A stretch of 22,554 nt of DNA from positions 1 to 22,554 of the IMG/VR virus record IMGVR_UViG_3300048033_001068. One strand, written 5' to 3'. Origin of the DNA: a virus. Made by a program: the position numbers and the translations under genes. The notes under the pieces were generated by a model. It ran no database searches, was not told where the DNA came from, and saw only the letters and a list, made by a program, of their open reading frames with translations. Below, piece after piece: positions 7,501 to 15,770 of the stretch; the stretch's first letter is position 1; each line of letters opens with the position of its first letter.

Positions 7501-9613
7501 CTTTGCGAAATTCTAATTTCGATATAGTTTCAGCATGCTTTACTATTAAGCTTTTCTTTTCAGCGTCAGTAAGATTTTCATTACTATTTATTTTGTCAAC
7601 AGCACCCTTAGCTCTCCAAATTTGGCTATCAATATTTAATAATATACGTTTGTCAGAACGCGAAAGCTCATCAATGCGAGCCTCTGCCGCTTTCATTGAC
7701 TTTAAATTTTCTTTTATTAAGCCATCAGCTTCCTCTTGTAATAAGTTAACCGCTTCTTGAGTATTTACATCTGATAAATCAGAATTTGCTTGCAGGTCAT
7801 TAATTCTATTTGTTATTTCAATAACTCTTGCACTTCTTTTACCCGCCGCTGCTGCTTCATTTCCTGTTGTTGCAGCAGAATAAACGCCACTAATTAAACC
7901 AGGAGCACCAAAGCCTAAACCAGACATAACAGCACCAGAAAAATAAGCTTCACCAACGCCGTCCCATAACGATACGCCTTTATCTAAAACGTATTTATCT
8001 GCAGCATTACCAATAATTTGAGACCCAAGCTCAGCTGCACCTTCACGATTTAATCCCGTGCCCCAAGTTTGAATTGCTTTAATTGTAGTAGTTGGGGATT
8101 GAGTAATAGGTGTTTTTGAAAGACTAAAAGATTTTTTCAATGCTTTTTTCGCACCTAAGAATTGGTCTAAAGCTACTCTTTCTGTAATGTATTCACCTGC
8201 TCCGTATAATATACCAGCTGTATAGAATTGGAATGGAGAATACTTTTCGCCATCTTCCATTTCAATGTCCATCGTACGGAACTTTTCGCCTGAAGCACTT
8301 GCTGCTACTAACCCTAAACCTGCCACAGGCACACTCGCTGTTAAAGCTGTATTAACTGCTTGCTCAGAAAATAAATCAAGACCAAATTCTAAAAAGTCTT
8401 CAACTGATTTTACTTTGGTAAGCTCTTGACGTTTTTCAATTTTACCTGTTATTTCTTCTGCCTGCTTAACAAGCTTGTCGCTAGCAACAGAAAGCATCCC
8501 TATATTACCCATAACACTTGGGGCATACATAGGTACATAACCATTTGTTTCTTCACCTGTAATTCTCGCTTGTATCATCTCGGGAGATAATTCTTTAGCG
8601 AAGTTTAAAAAGTTGCCCGCAAAGTTTAAAGAAGCTGAAGCTACACGACCGCCTATTACATCTAAGTTGTCGTATGATCTGCCAGTTAAATCAACAAGTT
8701 CTTCTAATGTTCCTGCCGTTTCTACTGTATTTGCTATCTCTTCATTTGTTTGTTTATACGTTTCGTAAACGTTATTATATGATTGCTCTAGGTTTTTATA
8801 CTTAGAGATTTCTTCCGGCGTAACCGAAGATGGGTCTTTTTTATATTTAGCACCTATAGTATTCAGCTCAGCTGCCGCGGTTTCTAAATAAGTTTCTTGT
8901 GCGGCTTTGTCATTGCTTAATCTGTCAATTTCGGTAAACGCTCTAGTTTTTGAAGCTTCAACTTCTTTTTCTAAAAGCTTTCTTTGTCTGCCACCTTCTG
9001 ATAAATCCGTACCATATAATAGTTGTGTACGGTATTTGTTTAGTCTGCCAAGCGGAGTATATATTTCATTATCAAAGTCCTCAAGAACCTCTTCGGCCTT
9101 AGCATTTATTAAATCAGACTTAGCAGCATTAAGATACATTGCCTTTGCTTGCTCTTTAATTTTATCCGGCGTGGCCTCTTTGCCTAGTTTTGCTTCGGCT
9201 TCTTTAATATAACCATCATAAGCATAGCGCTCAAAAAATTCCCCTGTAGGAGCCATAATGCCTGACGGCAGCTCTTGCATCATAGGTACCTGTTCAGGTA
9301 CATCTATATTGTCAATTAACGACTGAAACTCTTCAGATATGCTTATTTCACTTAACCTAGATAAAGCTTTATCTACTGGTGTAAGTTCTGGTGACTCCAA
9401 AGAAGTATCGGCCAAACTGGAATCCCCAGCGGCCGTCTTCTTTTCTGGTTCCGTTGGCGGAGTCGTACCCCCCGGAACCGTTGTCTTTCCCTCATCAGAG
9501 GTAAAACCAAATTCATTCATGTATTCAAGCAACTCCATATCAGAAGCTTCTGCTCCAATTTGCAAAGAGTCTAAAGCTATTTCGTTGCCGCTTTTATCAA
9601 AGTACTTTGGCAT
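1577..9613 (-). CDS. Giant polyvalent virion protein: HExxH peptidase, sigma-2-like and zeta-like kinase domains
   Basis: A 2678-residue protein of the polyvalent type carried by many Bacteroidota phages, probably packaged and injected with the DNA. Order: N-terminal FDKSGNEI segment (1-42); Pro/Thr/Glu linker (about 43-80); coiled-coil region (about 150-320); Gly/Ala-rich hydrophobic stretches near 420-440 and 560-585; gluzincin-like motif HEVAH at 810-814 with candidate third ligand E868 or E869; segment 997-1062 resembling sigma-70 region 2 (EEAISDVILRVY, FDGRGTLYGYVNGRI); zeta/AAA_33-like kinase about 1761-1955 with Walker A GGPGSGKS (1775-1782), NQD (D1801), DGTG (1856-1859) and R1894/R1898; long helical C-terminal domain with a hydrophobic stretch near 2433-2458 and a very basic tail ending KKRRK. 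Motifs of the form [IV]K[FLW]S occur at 963, 1332, 1745, 1761 and 1961, near domain borders, and may be linkers or cleavage sites. No DxDxD RNA polymerase motif is present. It starts 10 nt after the 377-aa gene. Confidence 0.9.
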   Translation of the reverse strand: MPKYFDKSGNEIALDSLQIGAEASDMELLEYMNEFGFTSDEGKTTVPGGTTPPTEPEKKTAAGDSSLADTSLESPELTPVDKALSRLSEISISEEFQSLIDNIDVPEQVPMMQELPSGIMAPTGEFFERYAYDGYIKEAEAKLGKEATPDKIKEQAKAMYLNAAKSDLINAKAEEVLEDFDNEIYTPLGRLNKYRTQLLYGTDLSEGGRQRKLLEKEVEASKTRAFTEIDRLSNDKAAQETYLETAAAELNTIGAKYKKDPSSVTPEEISKYKNLEQSYNNVYETYKQTNEEIANTVETAGTLEELVDLTGRSYDNLDVIGGRVASASLNFAGNFLNFAKELSPEMIQARITGEETNGYVPMYAPSVMGNIGMLSVASDKLVKQAEEITGKIEKRQELTKVKSVEDFLEFGLDLFSEQAVNTALTASVPVAGLGLVAASASGEKFRTMDIEMEDGEKYSPFQFYTAGILYGAGEYITERVALDQFLGAKKALKKSFSLSKTPITQSPTTTIKAIQTWGTGLNREGAAELGSQIIGNAADKYVLDKGVSLWDGVGEAYFSGAVMSGLGFGAPGLISGVYSAATTGNEAAAAGKRSARVIEITNRINDLQANSDLSDVNTQEAVNLLQEEADGLIKENLKSMKAAEARIDELSRSDKRILLNIDSQIWRAKGAVDKINSNENLTDAEKKSLIVKHAETISKLEFRKDDVLANSESSKSIAKAKVMQMKTAAEKDLKFTYINGENFEEAIDLAIEAIDNSDIEEKQKASIKSDIEAYRGEKNKFGFLAGANQGFPIAVTTDEGAKRNRSVAAHEVAHATLFKKLLEGNADIIGLAEDLKSYMIKTYGDIAKNKFNQIEKAYEGDSKAEVAEELMAGVVELSRRFDLKSTANKTLQGKLLGRWNKITKGESIPTEIKTGKDVLAAIESFNASFDAGEISGLAKKIFKGEVKGKPAVDAAIKEANANIKLSKDISGAAERAKQVMDKVSSNMDFFDPNSPLIARVLPGMIQAQLAKLSNKGLQFDMEEAISDVILRVYSAGDIAKFDGRGTLYGYVNGRIGFRIKDMLKGSEGIVEDFNREDVEDLKGAAADVTTTEQIEERAEAERPQYKPLLDSKVVDAEVIETIKNKIPRIVGTLKNRIDAPISKNTTVTPLVNELRLALGKQVDIDLKKAMGGKKDGQLRKWLTKNKKAILENMTTTYLMTAFPAAIQKKVDGVFTSDWQGKKIDRETTTTDKAGRTSGAEIVRRLPKASLKIDDKTFLSFILEESGNPIRGKKESIAKAVGEELAIEIVNQEMQNPESAIRQAFDANQERLQVELLDNHIQKLALDFERGNVKFSKGFTRAEARRKDVAFAFGQAINIHKQLGENKKINLLEDEENKGTFNTEIINAIKTAAAELKNPIDISNVPFEKIFATLKYLEDQGLLEFIAEGQVKNSIKESNLPVFDETFFNEWSSLAGLTKKAESGNADAIAELTQYNQEVSNAALLIDPREVNAFGGGAVFGDNDIATAAESSVLQTQTSKMSSAQLSAIEYYTAKTGIARRVVQAQQSSGTATKTAESGLALDIQAANIANRKLAISVAKTFITAVKKGDLTEKNFLRFLQHMNNKHDKRGFRALGSLEYISSGISGSPYMEHVYPNSALMFDLASLAADESFGLDQFGELDESSINALNEIFNKNTLWATDINTAALIDKLSKTNKSGIERMRVLDNTAQEKIFSTVIKEGTLQTLKDDLNNEEKVEAYKKKINIKWSKATDAKNIIAPSVKFSLENPKAIFMVGGPGSGKSSVLSGLDLTEKGYRLINQDPYLEKYIKEAGLASDEKTYNKEERSLRAKLGWKARKAAEEDLAQNTAAKESMVIDGTGASYKATTKKMKALEDAGFEIHVIYVNTSKQVAVDRNRARAERSLADFIVTKTWDSVQESSAKYKEDYKNRFYEVNTDNLKYGEALPSDFVNLVDKGLEASDIKFSKSLNTEFNEMVGRNKGVAPDKVFSDVQAKMQGEKKGKYRLFVPASAEDFRGLTSYTFAGKGKQGEADQKFFEDNLITPYVRGVAQIEAVKQQVRREYIAVAKANKQYFKMLGKKITNSKFTYDQALRVYMWTQQGIEVPGMSKDDISFLINEINQFPGLIELGNAMQLISRQDTWMDPTPYWLSQTLISDLNNMTEKVGRKKYLQEFIENSEAIFSSENLNKIEAVYGTRHKEAIEDALYSMTNGRNRPSGMNKQMNQWMNWVNNSTGAIMFFNVRSAVLQTLSATNFINWSDNNPLKAAGAFANQKQYWTDFSMIFNSDKLKQRRSGLQTDVNTAEIANEAEGAKDKAGAVIAYLLKIGFTPTQIADSFAISMGGASFYRNRVNSYLKEGMEKEAAEKQAFEDFSKTADEAQQSSDPYLVSQEQRSSLGRLILAFQNTPMQYTRLMKKAMQDLANGRGDAKTHISKIIYYGAVQNFIFSALQSALFALIPGFDDEDESEITEAQLEKLQRKNDKRNLRIINSMTDSILKGSGVRGAALATVKNTITEFFAQKEKGFMADHAYTLLAALSISPPIGSKARKIYSAIKGEQFNKDVLKARGFDIMQDGRLVLSPAYSIIGSLVSGTANIPMDRMVDLINGYSEALDSRNTVWQRIALALGWKTWDVGAKIEEHDLIKIEAKKERKEAGIEKAKETRGKSRGTREDRAARAKKRRK

Positions 9614-9623
9614 GCTATTATAT

Positions 9624-10757
9624 TTAAATTACTGGTAGTAATCCTATTAATCCGTCTAATGTTTTTCTTTCGCGCTGAGCGCTTTCAACCCATATTTTTT
9701 CAGCTGGATCCCATTCTTCTACAATCCAAGAGTCTTTACCTGATGGTGACACTCTTATATTTTGCTTTTGTATAACTATAGGCACTCTTGCGTTAAAGCC
9801 ATTTTGTATTCTCTGGACGGCTGAGTCGTAATCTTTTTGGGAAGATGTTCTGGTATCCTTGCTATTACCTATAGCGCTTACTGGTTTAGCTAGCGCGCTG
9901 CCTCTTGTACTTTCTAAACCATTCATTAGTCTATCTAATACAGTTTCACGAAGCTCGTTAATATCAGATTCTGGGTCTAAGTCGTCAAACTTAAAAATTT
10001 CAAATTGATTGTCTGCTATAAAACTTAAAAGATTTTCTTTACTCCCAATGCTGTTATCTAACTTATTTCTTAACGACTCTTTAAGGGCTGGCGTTAAAGG
10101 GCCACGCGCTTTAGATTGACGCTCTACTTCGTTAAATATATTTGCTGCAGCTTGTTTCGCAGGCTTATTAGATGCCGGCATTTTAAAACCAGTAGACGAA
10201 AACTCACCAAGTCCTTCATCAGACCACATAAGTTCACCTCTATCATTTACACCGGAAAATGGCATCGCTGCCATAACAGTAGCTTTAGCTATTGCTTCAT
10301 CGTTAAAACCTGCTGTGGAATAATCGTTAAGATCTGTTTTAAAGTCAGCTTTTAACTGCTGCCTTCCGTCAATATTATTTTTTAAAGAAACTAAACGGTT
10401 TTTAAATCCGGTCATTTCGTCCATCAAACTTTGATATTCCGAACTTGTCTTATCTTCTATTTTAGAGGCTTTACTTGCTAAATCAGCATATGCATTTCTC
10501 CACGTTACCACTTTGTCTTTAACTAGCTTACCTTCTTCGGGGGTAAAAGACATGTAGTCAATATCATCTTTAAACCCGTCCATTAATGTATTAGCTCTAG
10601 CTATGCCTTCCTTAGCCTTAGCTTCGCGCGCTTTTTTAGCTTCTAAAGATTTGTTATAGCCAGTCATAAATTGACCACCTACATCTTGAAATCTACCTTG
10701 TGTATCTGACACTCTACGTGCCGCGGCTACTACTCCTAATCCTTGTTGCTTAGCCAT
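9624..10757 (-). CDS. Probable internal virion/cargo protein (377 aa)
   Basis: No catalytic motif is recognised. The protein starts with a short Ala/Gly segment (about 6-30), then a Lys/Ala/Glu-rich helix (SLEAKKAREAKAKEG), followed by predicted helical and coiled-coil sequence to about residue 150, a charged middle region, and a C-terminal part that looks beta-rich (VPIVIQKQNIRVSPSGKDSWIVEEWD). It overlaps the preceding 240-aa gene by one base (TAATG), so the two are probably co-translated. The giant polyvalent gene begins 10 nt after its stop. In crAss-like and T7-like podoviruses this position, after the tail tube and muzzle genes and before the giant ejected protein, usually holds internal or cargo proteins. 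The gene is certain; its role is inferred from context. Confidence 0.75.
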   Translation of the reverse strand: MAKQQGLGVVAAARRVSDTQGRFQDVGGQFMTGYNKSLEAKKAREAKAKEGIARANTLMDGFKDDIDYMSFTPEEGKLVKDKVVTWRNAYADLASKASKIEDKTSSEYQSLMDEMTGFKNRLVSLKNNIDGRQQLKADFKTDLNDYSTAGFNDEAIAKATVMAAMPFSGVNDRGELMWSDEGLGEFSSTGFKMPASNKPAKQAAANIFNEVERQSKARGPLTPALKESLRNKLDNSIGSKENLLSFIADNQFEIFKFDDLDPESDINELRETVLDRLMNGLESTRGSALAKPVSAIGNSKDTRTSSQKDYDSAVQRIQNGFNARVPIVIQKQNIRVSPSGKDSWIVEEWDPAEKIWVESAQRERKTLDGLIGLLPVI

Positions 10758-11479
10758 TATTCTATTATGTTTCCAAATTGATCAAAGATTGGATTCAATC
10801 TTGTTGCGCCTGTAGGTGCGGATATAGCTGGTTTTGCACGTAAATCAACAGTTTTTTGACCGCCTGAAAGTTTACTTAAAATTTGGTTGCCCAAACCGCC
10901 TGTTAATGCATTTCCAACTCCGCCAGCAAATTGCCCTAAGGCTTCGGTTCTAGCTGCTCTTGCTGCTTGTATGGCTTCTTCGCTCGATGCTAACTCGTTA
11001 GCGTTAATTTGAAATTCTTCACCAAGTAGCTGTGCTTTTAATGCTCTAGACTGTCCAGCACCAGCTCTTTCTAATTCTTGTAATCTACCTCCTTGTTGAG
11101 CAGCCAATCTTTGATTCATTGATTCTTGCTGCCCTATACTTGCAGATGCTGCAGTTGCTGATTGCGCTTGCTGATTAGCTAATGATTGTGCTAACGCAGC
11201 GATACCACTACCGCCTGCGGCTTGATTCATAGATCCCATTATATTAGATAATCCCTGCGCTTGTTGCTGCGCTGCAAACTCTGCCGCTTGTGTATTAACG
11301 GTTAAGTCTTCCATTGTGTTCTCTAAGTTAGAGTACAAGTTAGAAGTATCCTGAGAAAAGTAATCAGCCATAGATGCATCATACCCTGTTTGGGCTTCTT
11401 CTCTTCTAGCTAGTCTTTTTTTACCGCCGATATATGAAGTGCCGAAATTAACAGCACCACTTAAAATATCCCCGAACAT
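10757..11479 (-). CDS. Ala/Gln-rich internal virion protein, candidate ejection protein (240 aa)
   Basis: Composition is the main clue. The N-terminus has a short glycine-containing hydrophobic stretch (FGDILSGAVNFGTSYIGG), followed by helical sequence rich in Ala, Gln, Ser and Gly (about 60-185; QQQAQGLSNIMGS and SLANQQAQSATAASASIGQQ), then a glycine-rich segment GQFAGGVGNALTGGLG near 188-203. This resembles small internal proteins of podoviruses (T7 gp14-like or crAss cargo-like) that associate with membranes or the ejection channel. The start codon lies 31 nt after the stop of the muzzle-type gene, and its stop overlaps the next ATG by one base. No catalytic motif is visible. A minor tail or neck protein remains possible. 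Confidence 0.7.
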   Translation of the reverse strand: MFGDILSGAVNFGTSYIGGKKRLARREEAQTGYDASMADYFSQDTSNLYSNLENTMEDLTVNTQAAEFAAQQQAQGLSNIMGSMNQAAGGSGIAALAQSLANQQAQSATAASASIGQQESMNQRLAAQQGGRLQELERAGAGQSRALKAQLLGEEFQINANELASSEEAIQAARAARTEALGQFAGGVGNALTGGLGNQILSKLSGGQKTVDLRAKPAISAPTGATRLNPIFDQFGNIIE

Positions 11480-11510
11480 ATTTAATTAGTTTATAAGTTA
11501 TTATTACGTA

Positions 11511-14500
11511 TTATTCGCTGCTGATAAATATTTCAGAGTTAACCGCGAACAGTTCTTTTTTAGTTCCGCCAGCTGAGGTAAACTCTGCTTCTGCATAGTA
11601 GCCAATCAACCCAGATGTATTTACGTTACCGTTTTTAGCAAATAATATAAAATCACCATCTTCAGGTTCATTAGCTGCTGTACCATCCCATTCAGCACGT
11701 ACGGTTAAACCTGTTATACTAAGCACGTCGCCGAGCAGCTTTAAAGCATTACCTGCGGAAACATCTACAAAGTATATTACATCGCCAACCTGTAAAGAAG
11801 TATTAATAGCATTTATAAAAGACAGGTCGTAGTAGTCAACACCATCAACCGCATAATCAACATCTCCAATTCCCTGAACAGAAAACTCGCTGGTGTCAAT
11901 GTTACTTAGCAAGGTAGCCTCTCCTTTTATATAGTTAAAGTAAATGCCTTCACGCTCTTTCCAGTTACTTACCGATCCACTTTGTTTATTTGTCGTGATT
12001 GAAGCGGTCCAGCCAGCGTCTCCTTCGTACGACAAAGTCTTAAAGTTTTTAACGCTTGTGGGGGCATCATTGAATATAGTTGTGACAGTTGTGTTTTCCT
12101 GCACGCCAAAGAAGTTTGCTCTTGTGTTGTTCGTGTGCTCCCAGATTTCGCCATCTTTAAAACTATAGTAGTCGTTATTAAGTGAAATTGCAAACTCAGG
12201 AGCGTACGACAATCTAGTCGACCAGCCATCAACACCTTCTTTAAACGATGTTTGTTCGTTGCCGATTTTTATATTATATGAGCCAGCCTGCTCGTCATAC
12301 GAGCCAATTAGAGCACCTGTAGCTGACTTTAACTTATCTTCAAAGTAATCAGTCATACCTTTGCTAGATATCTCAGTGATGCCGTCTCTAGACAATCTGA
12401 TAACCGCTCCTCTAGCCTTGTCAGTGAAGTACGCTCTAAACCCGTACATTGCAAAAGACTCAGGATTTTTAGATATACCAAACTCACCTACGTAGGGCAC
12501 TGGTTGACCGAGTACGTTTTTATTCGATGTAACGTTTGTACTACCATCCGCGTTAAATAGTGCGTCTTTGTCGGCTAGTATTCTAAAGCACTTGTCTTCG
12601 CATAGTGCAATTAAATCTGTGTCGCGAGCATGCAGCTTTTGGATACTTCCATATACCGGATTTAAGTCCTGAGTAATGTCTTCAGCTATAAGAAACTGAT
12701 TAGTGTTGTTTACACCGCTGCGTGAATTAAATATCCCGCTAAATATCATTCCAGCACCTCTGCGCTCCTCCTCATACGGGGTTTCTAGTGTAGAAGATAC
12801 TCTAACTCCTTTGCCTATTCTAGGCGCGTTAAAATCATCTCTAATTCTATCTGACTCAACACCGTTGCCAAATGAATAGCAGTTCCACCAGTCTAAAGCC
12901 ACTGTGCTGCTTAGGTTGGCTATAGGAAGTGCGTTGCTGGCTTCGTAGTAAATATCTAGATCAGCTAGGTCAAGCGGCTCAGTTTCGAAAATACCCGGGT
13001 CTCTAGTTACAAAAGTTCCAGTCCCCTGTAGGTCTAATATCTGTAGTCTTTTTGGTGTGTCCCCAAAAGTATCAGTATAATTGCGGTCAAGCGTTACTTG
13101 TTTAACGTTAAAACCAAATGTCTTAGAGCCTATTATCCTGGTATACGATGAACTACTAACATTAGCCACAGTGTATACCTGCCCGTTATTACCGTCTCTT
13201 TTAAACCTAATTTTAGCACCGATTTCGACTGCATTAAAGGTTGATGTTGTTAGAGTTGTACCTGTTGGAGATGCTGACGAAACAAGTGTAAAATCAGAAA
13301 ACCCAGTGGTTGGAGTGTTTACGGGCACCGCTGGGCTAGCATTAGTATCACCAAAAGCTAAATAATCTTTAGTAGCGTTTAGGCCAGCAGGCATGTCTTC
13401 ATAAAGATCGTTGTTTGCCGTCTGCACAGACACTCTAAAATTAGCGCTATTCTGCGAAGGCAATTCTACGTTTGTTATAAAAGCTGAATTTCTTGGTATT
13501 TTAGCAAAAAACCTGCCTTGAAACTCAGGTAACCCTTCGTTAACATTTTTGTATAATGTTGCTCTAATGGCCGTTTCTGAAGTGCCAACAGGGAGTACAA
13601 GCCAGCTATCCGCATCCGATATCCCCTCAGCAAGCGTAGCCTCGAAAACCGCATGCGACGGGTTACCGTGTGCATCTATTTCACCGGTAGGTCCGCCTTT
13701 TATTATTTCGTATCTTTTAGATATTTGATTTGCTGTAAAAAACTGAATGCTATCAGCACTGTTAAATTCTTTATGAAATTCAGGTATTTTAGCCTCTAGA
13801 TGCGCGTGAATGTTTATACTTGTGTTACCAAGGACAAAGCTGCCAGGTTCTATAAACACTTCCGCTGACGCTGCGGCTGTAGGCAGTGAGCTTATAAATT
13901 GCGGTGCTTCATTGCTTATTTCTAGTACTTTATATTTATTATCGCTAGTTACGGGATTTTCTGTGCCATGCTGCTTTTTTAAGAACAAGTAATCGTCTTC
14001 GCTGATTTTGTTGCGCTCGCTAGACGGAAAGCTTAGCCAAACGTTACCGTCCTGAGCATCGTAAAATCTATCAAGAACTATGTTATAATATTCGGGAGCA
14101 GGGTCTTTTACGTAGTACTTATAGTGAGAAGCCCAAGCTGGTGCAGCTGAGGAGACGCTAGCTGTCAGAGCGTTTTTATTTGCAGATTTTGTTGGGAATA
14201 CATTCTGCGCCGCTGTTTTATTAGTAAAAACGGGTGACTCTCTATTAAATTCATCTATAAATGTTACTCCAATTTGGTATGTTCTGTTAGATTTAACAGA
14301 TTCTTCGCCTAAAAGGTTAGCAGCGTGCAAAACGTTTGTTTGCCCGCCAACAAGAGCTATAGAATTGTTTATAGTGTAGTTTTGTAAATAGTTTCCGTAA
14401 ACTATTCTGTTTCCAATAATCTCTTGAGCTTTGGCTTTGCGAGGTACGTTATCCCACGGTCTTAATAGCTGTACGCTTTCTATAACACTACCAAGCAGTT

Positions 14501-15767
14501 CCGTTGTGATAACGAACGAAGTAAGCGCTCCGTCCGCAACCTTAAATGCTTCCAGCTTATATACATTGTTGGATGCCACGCCTTTATACAGCACTTCTAC
14601 CTCAACCACGTTGCTAGGCGGGGTTTCAAAGTTACTCAATGTTATTTTGCGGGTGAAATTGTCCATACCTAAGTTATGAGCTTCTACAGTATCATAGTCA
14701 AACTCATTAGGTATAAATGCCGCTTCGGAAAATGGCGCATAAGTTGAATATTCGCCATCAACGTATTTCCATCTATAAGAAAATCTAGGGAAATCATTTT
14801 GAAAAATAGGCGCTTCCTCGATTAAAAGCATTTTCCAAGCAAGCTCTAAATTAGGCACATCTGAGGATATGCTAACTATAGTTAAATCGCCAGCTGTATA
14901 TTGTCCGGGAACTTCAGGCGCGGTTAGGTTCGACAATGTCCCTACAACCTCAAATTCATCTACTGTATTATCAGAATTTACTACCTTAGTTGTGAGCCTT
15001 ACGTTTTTACCGTTAAAGTTTGTGTTAGGCGCCACAAATGGAGCCCACGTTATAGAAACAGTATCTCCAACTGGTAGTGGATAAAATGCTCCTACCCCAG
15101 TGTTAAAATTAACAGGAAAAGTAGTTACAGGCTTAATGCCGGTGCCATTGCCTCCCACTAGAGATGCTTCAGCTAAAATTGAAGTTGCTTGACGTGGCGA
15201 CTTAAGTATTACAGTTGTATCAGATTCAACAAACGGTCTGCCGTACACCTGGGTATGCGCAACCAGAGTATCCTCACCTTGCCCTTGCAGCGAGCCGGCT
15301 TTAAACCTAGCTATTTCTATTTTCTTTGGTTCAGAATTGTCATCTGTCCAAAACAACATGCCACCTAATATATTAACACCAGTAATAAGATTACTAGTAC
15401 TGAAATTTAGCACGTTGTTCGTATCAACCAATACAGGCGCTACAACAGAGGTCGCTTGGTCGTACTCGAGTATAGCATCCACAGTGTCACTAGTAATGAA
15501 CCAGTATATCTTTTCATTTTGGCTATCGCGAATCGCACCTATACAGGTGGTGTTACTTAGCCCAAATCCCGCAGCCCAAGACTGAACCTCAGTACCTAAA
15601 TTTTGTATTGTGTTACCAAGTATGTTCTCAACAGCGCCAACATCAGAACCTTCAGATGTGCTTACCTGAATATTCTTTGCATCGCGGTATTGGCCATTAG
15701 GGACTAACCTTTCGTCAAGGTCTTTATTCATTTTCCCTTGGACAAATGTATGCTGTAGCTTAGCCAT
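11511..15767 (-). CDS. Tail stabilisation / muzzle-type protein (1418 aa)
   Basis: The N-terminus, with FVQGKMNKDLDERLVPNGQY followed by RDAKNIQVSTSEGSDVGAVENILGN, is the hallmark of P22 gp10-like/crAss stabilisation proteins that close the tail tip after packaging; in crAss-like virions the large protein in this place forms the muzzle. The next part (IGAIRDSQNEKIYWFIT, ILEYDQ) reads like beta-propeller blades. The middle is beta-rich and Thr/Ser/Asn-rich. A conserved-looking block near residues 1090-1140 contains GEFGISKNPESFAMYGFRAY followed by FTDKARGAVIRLSRDGITEIS. No signal peptide or catalytic motif is seen. The length is far above P22 gp10, consistent with the large crAss version. The start lies 3 nt after the gp4-like gene, so the two are probably translationally coupled. 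It could carry receptor-contact loops in its variable middle, which I cannot show. Confidence 0.8.
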   Translation of the reverse strand: MAKLQHTFVQGKMNKDLDERLVPNGQYRDAKNIQVSTSEGSDVGAVENILGNTIQNLGTEVQSWAAGFGLSNTTCIGAIRDSQNEKIYWFITSDTVDAILEYDQATSVVAPVLVDTNNVLNFSTSNLITGVNILGGMLFWTDDNSEPKKIEIARFKAGSLQGQGEDTLVAHTQVYGRPFVESDTTVILKSPRQATSILAEASLVGGNGTGIKPVTTFPVNFNTGVGAFYPLPVGDTVSITWAPFVAPNTNFNGKNVRLTTKVVNSDNTVDEFEVVGTLSNLTAPEVPGQYTAGDLTIVSISSDVPNLELAWKMLLIEEAPIFQNDFPRFSYRWKYVDGEYSTYAPFSEAAFIPNEFDYDTVEAHNLGMDNFTRKITLSNFETPPSNVVEVEVLYKGVASNNVYKLEAFKVADGALTSFVITTELLGSVIESVQLLRPWDNVPRKAKAQEIIGNRIVYGNYLQNYTINNSIALVGGQTNVLHAANLLGEESVKSNRTYQIGVTFIDEFNRESPVFTNKTAAQNVFPTKSANKNALTASVSSAAPAWASHYKYYVKDPAPEYYNIVLDRFYDAQDGNVWLSFPSSERNKISEDDYLFLKKQHGTENPVTSDNKYKVLEISNEAPQFISSLPTAAASAEVFIEPGSFVLGNTSINIHAHLEAKIPEFHKEFNSADSIQFFTANQISKRYEIIKGGPTGEIDAHGNPSHAVFEATLAEGISDADSWLVLPVGTSETAIRATLYKNVNEGLPEFQGRFFAKIPRNSAFITNVELPSQNSANFRVSVQTANNDLYEDMPAGLNATKDYLAFGDTNASPAVPVNTPTTGFSDFTLVSSASPTGTTLTTSTFNAVEIGAKIRFKRDGNNGQVYTVANVSSSSYTRIIGSKTFGFNVKQVTLDRNYTDTFGDTPKRLQILDLQGTGTFVTRDPGIFETEPLDLADLDIYYEASNALPIANLSSTVALDWWNCYSFGNGVESDRIRDDFNAPRIGKGVRVSSTLETPYEEERRGAGMIFSGIFNSRSGVNNTNQFLIAEDITQDLNPVYGSIQKLHARDTDLIALCEDKCFRILADKDALFNADGSTNVTSNKNVLGQPVPYVGEFGISKNPESFAMYGFRAYFTDKARGAVIRLSRDGITEISSKGMTDYFEDKLKSATGALIGSYDEQAGSYNIKIGNEQTSFKEGVDGWSTRLSYAPEFAISLNNDYYSFKDGEIWEHTNNTRANFFGVQENTTVTTIFNDAPTSVKNFKTLSYEGDAGWTASITTNKQSGSVSNWKEREGIYFNYIKGEATLLSNIDTSEFSVQGIGDVDYAVDGVDYYDLSFINAINTSLQVGDVIYFVDVSAGNALKLLGDVLSITGLTVRAEWDGTAANEPEDGDFILFAKNGNVNTSGLIGYYAEAEFTSAGGTKKELFAVNSEIFISSE

Positions 15768-15770
15768 ATA

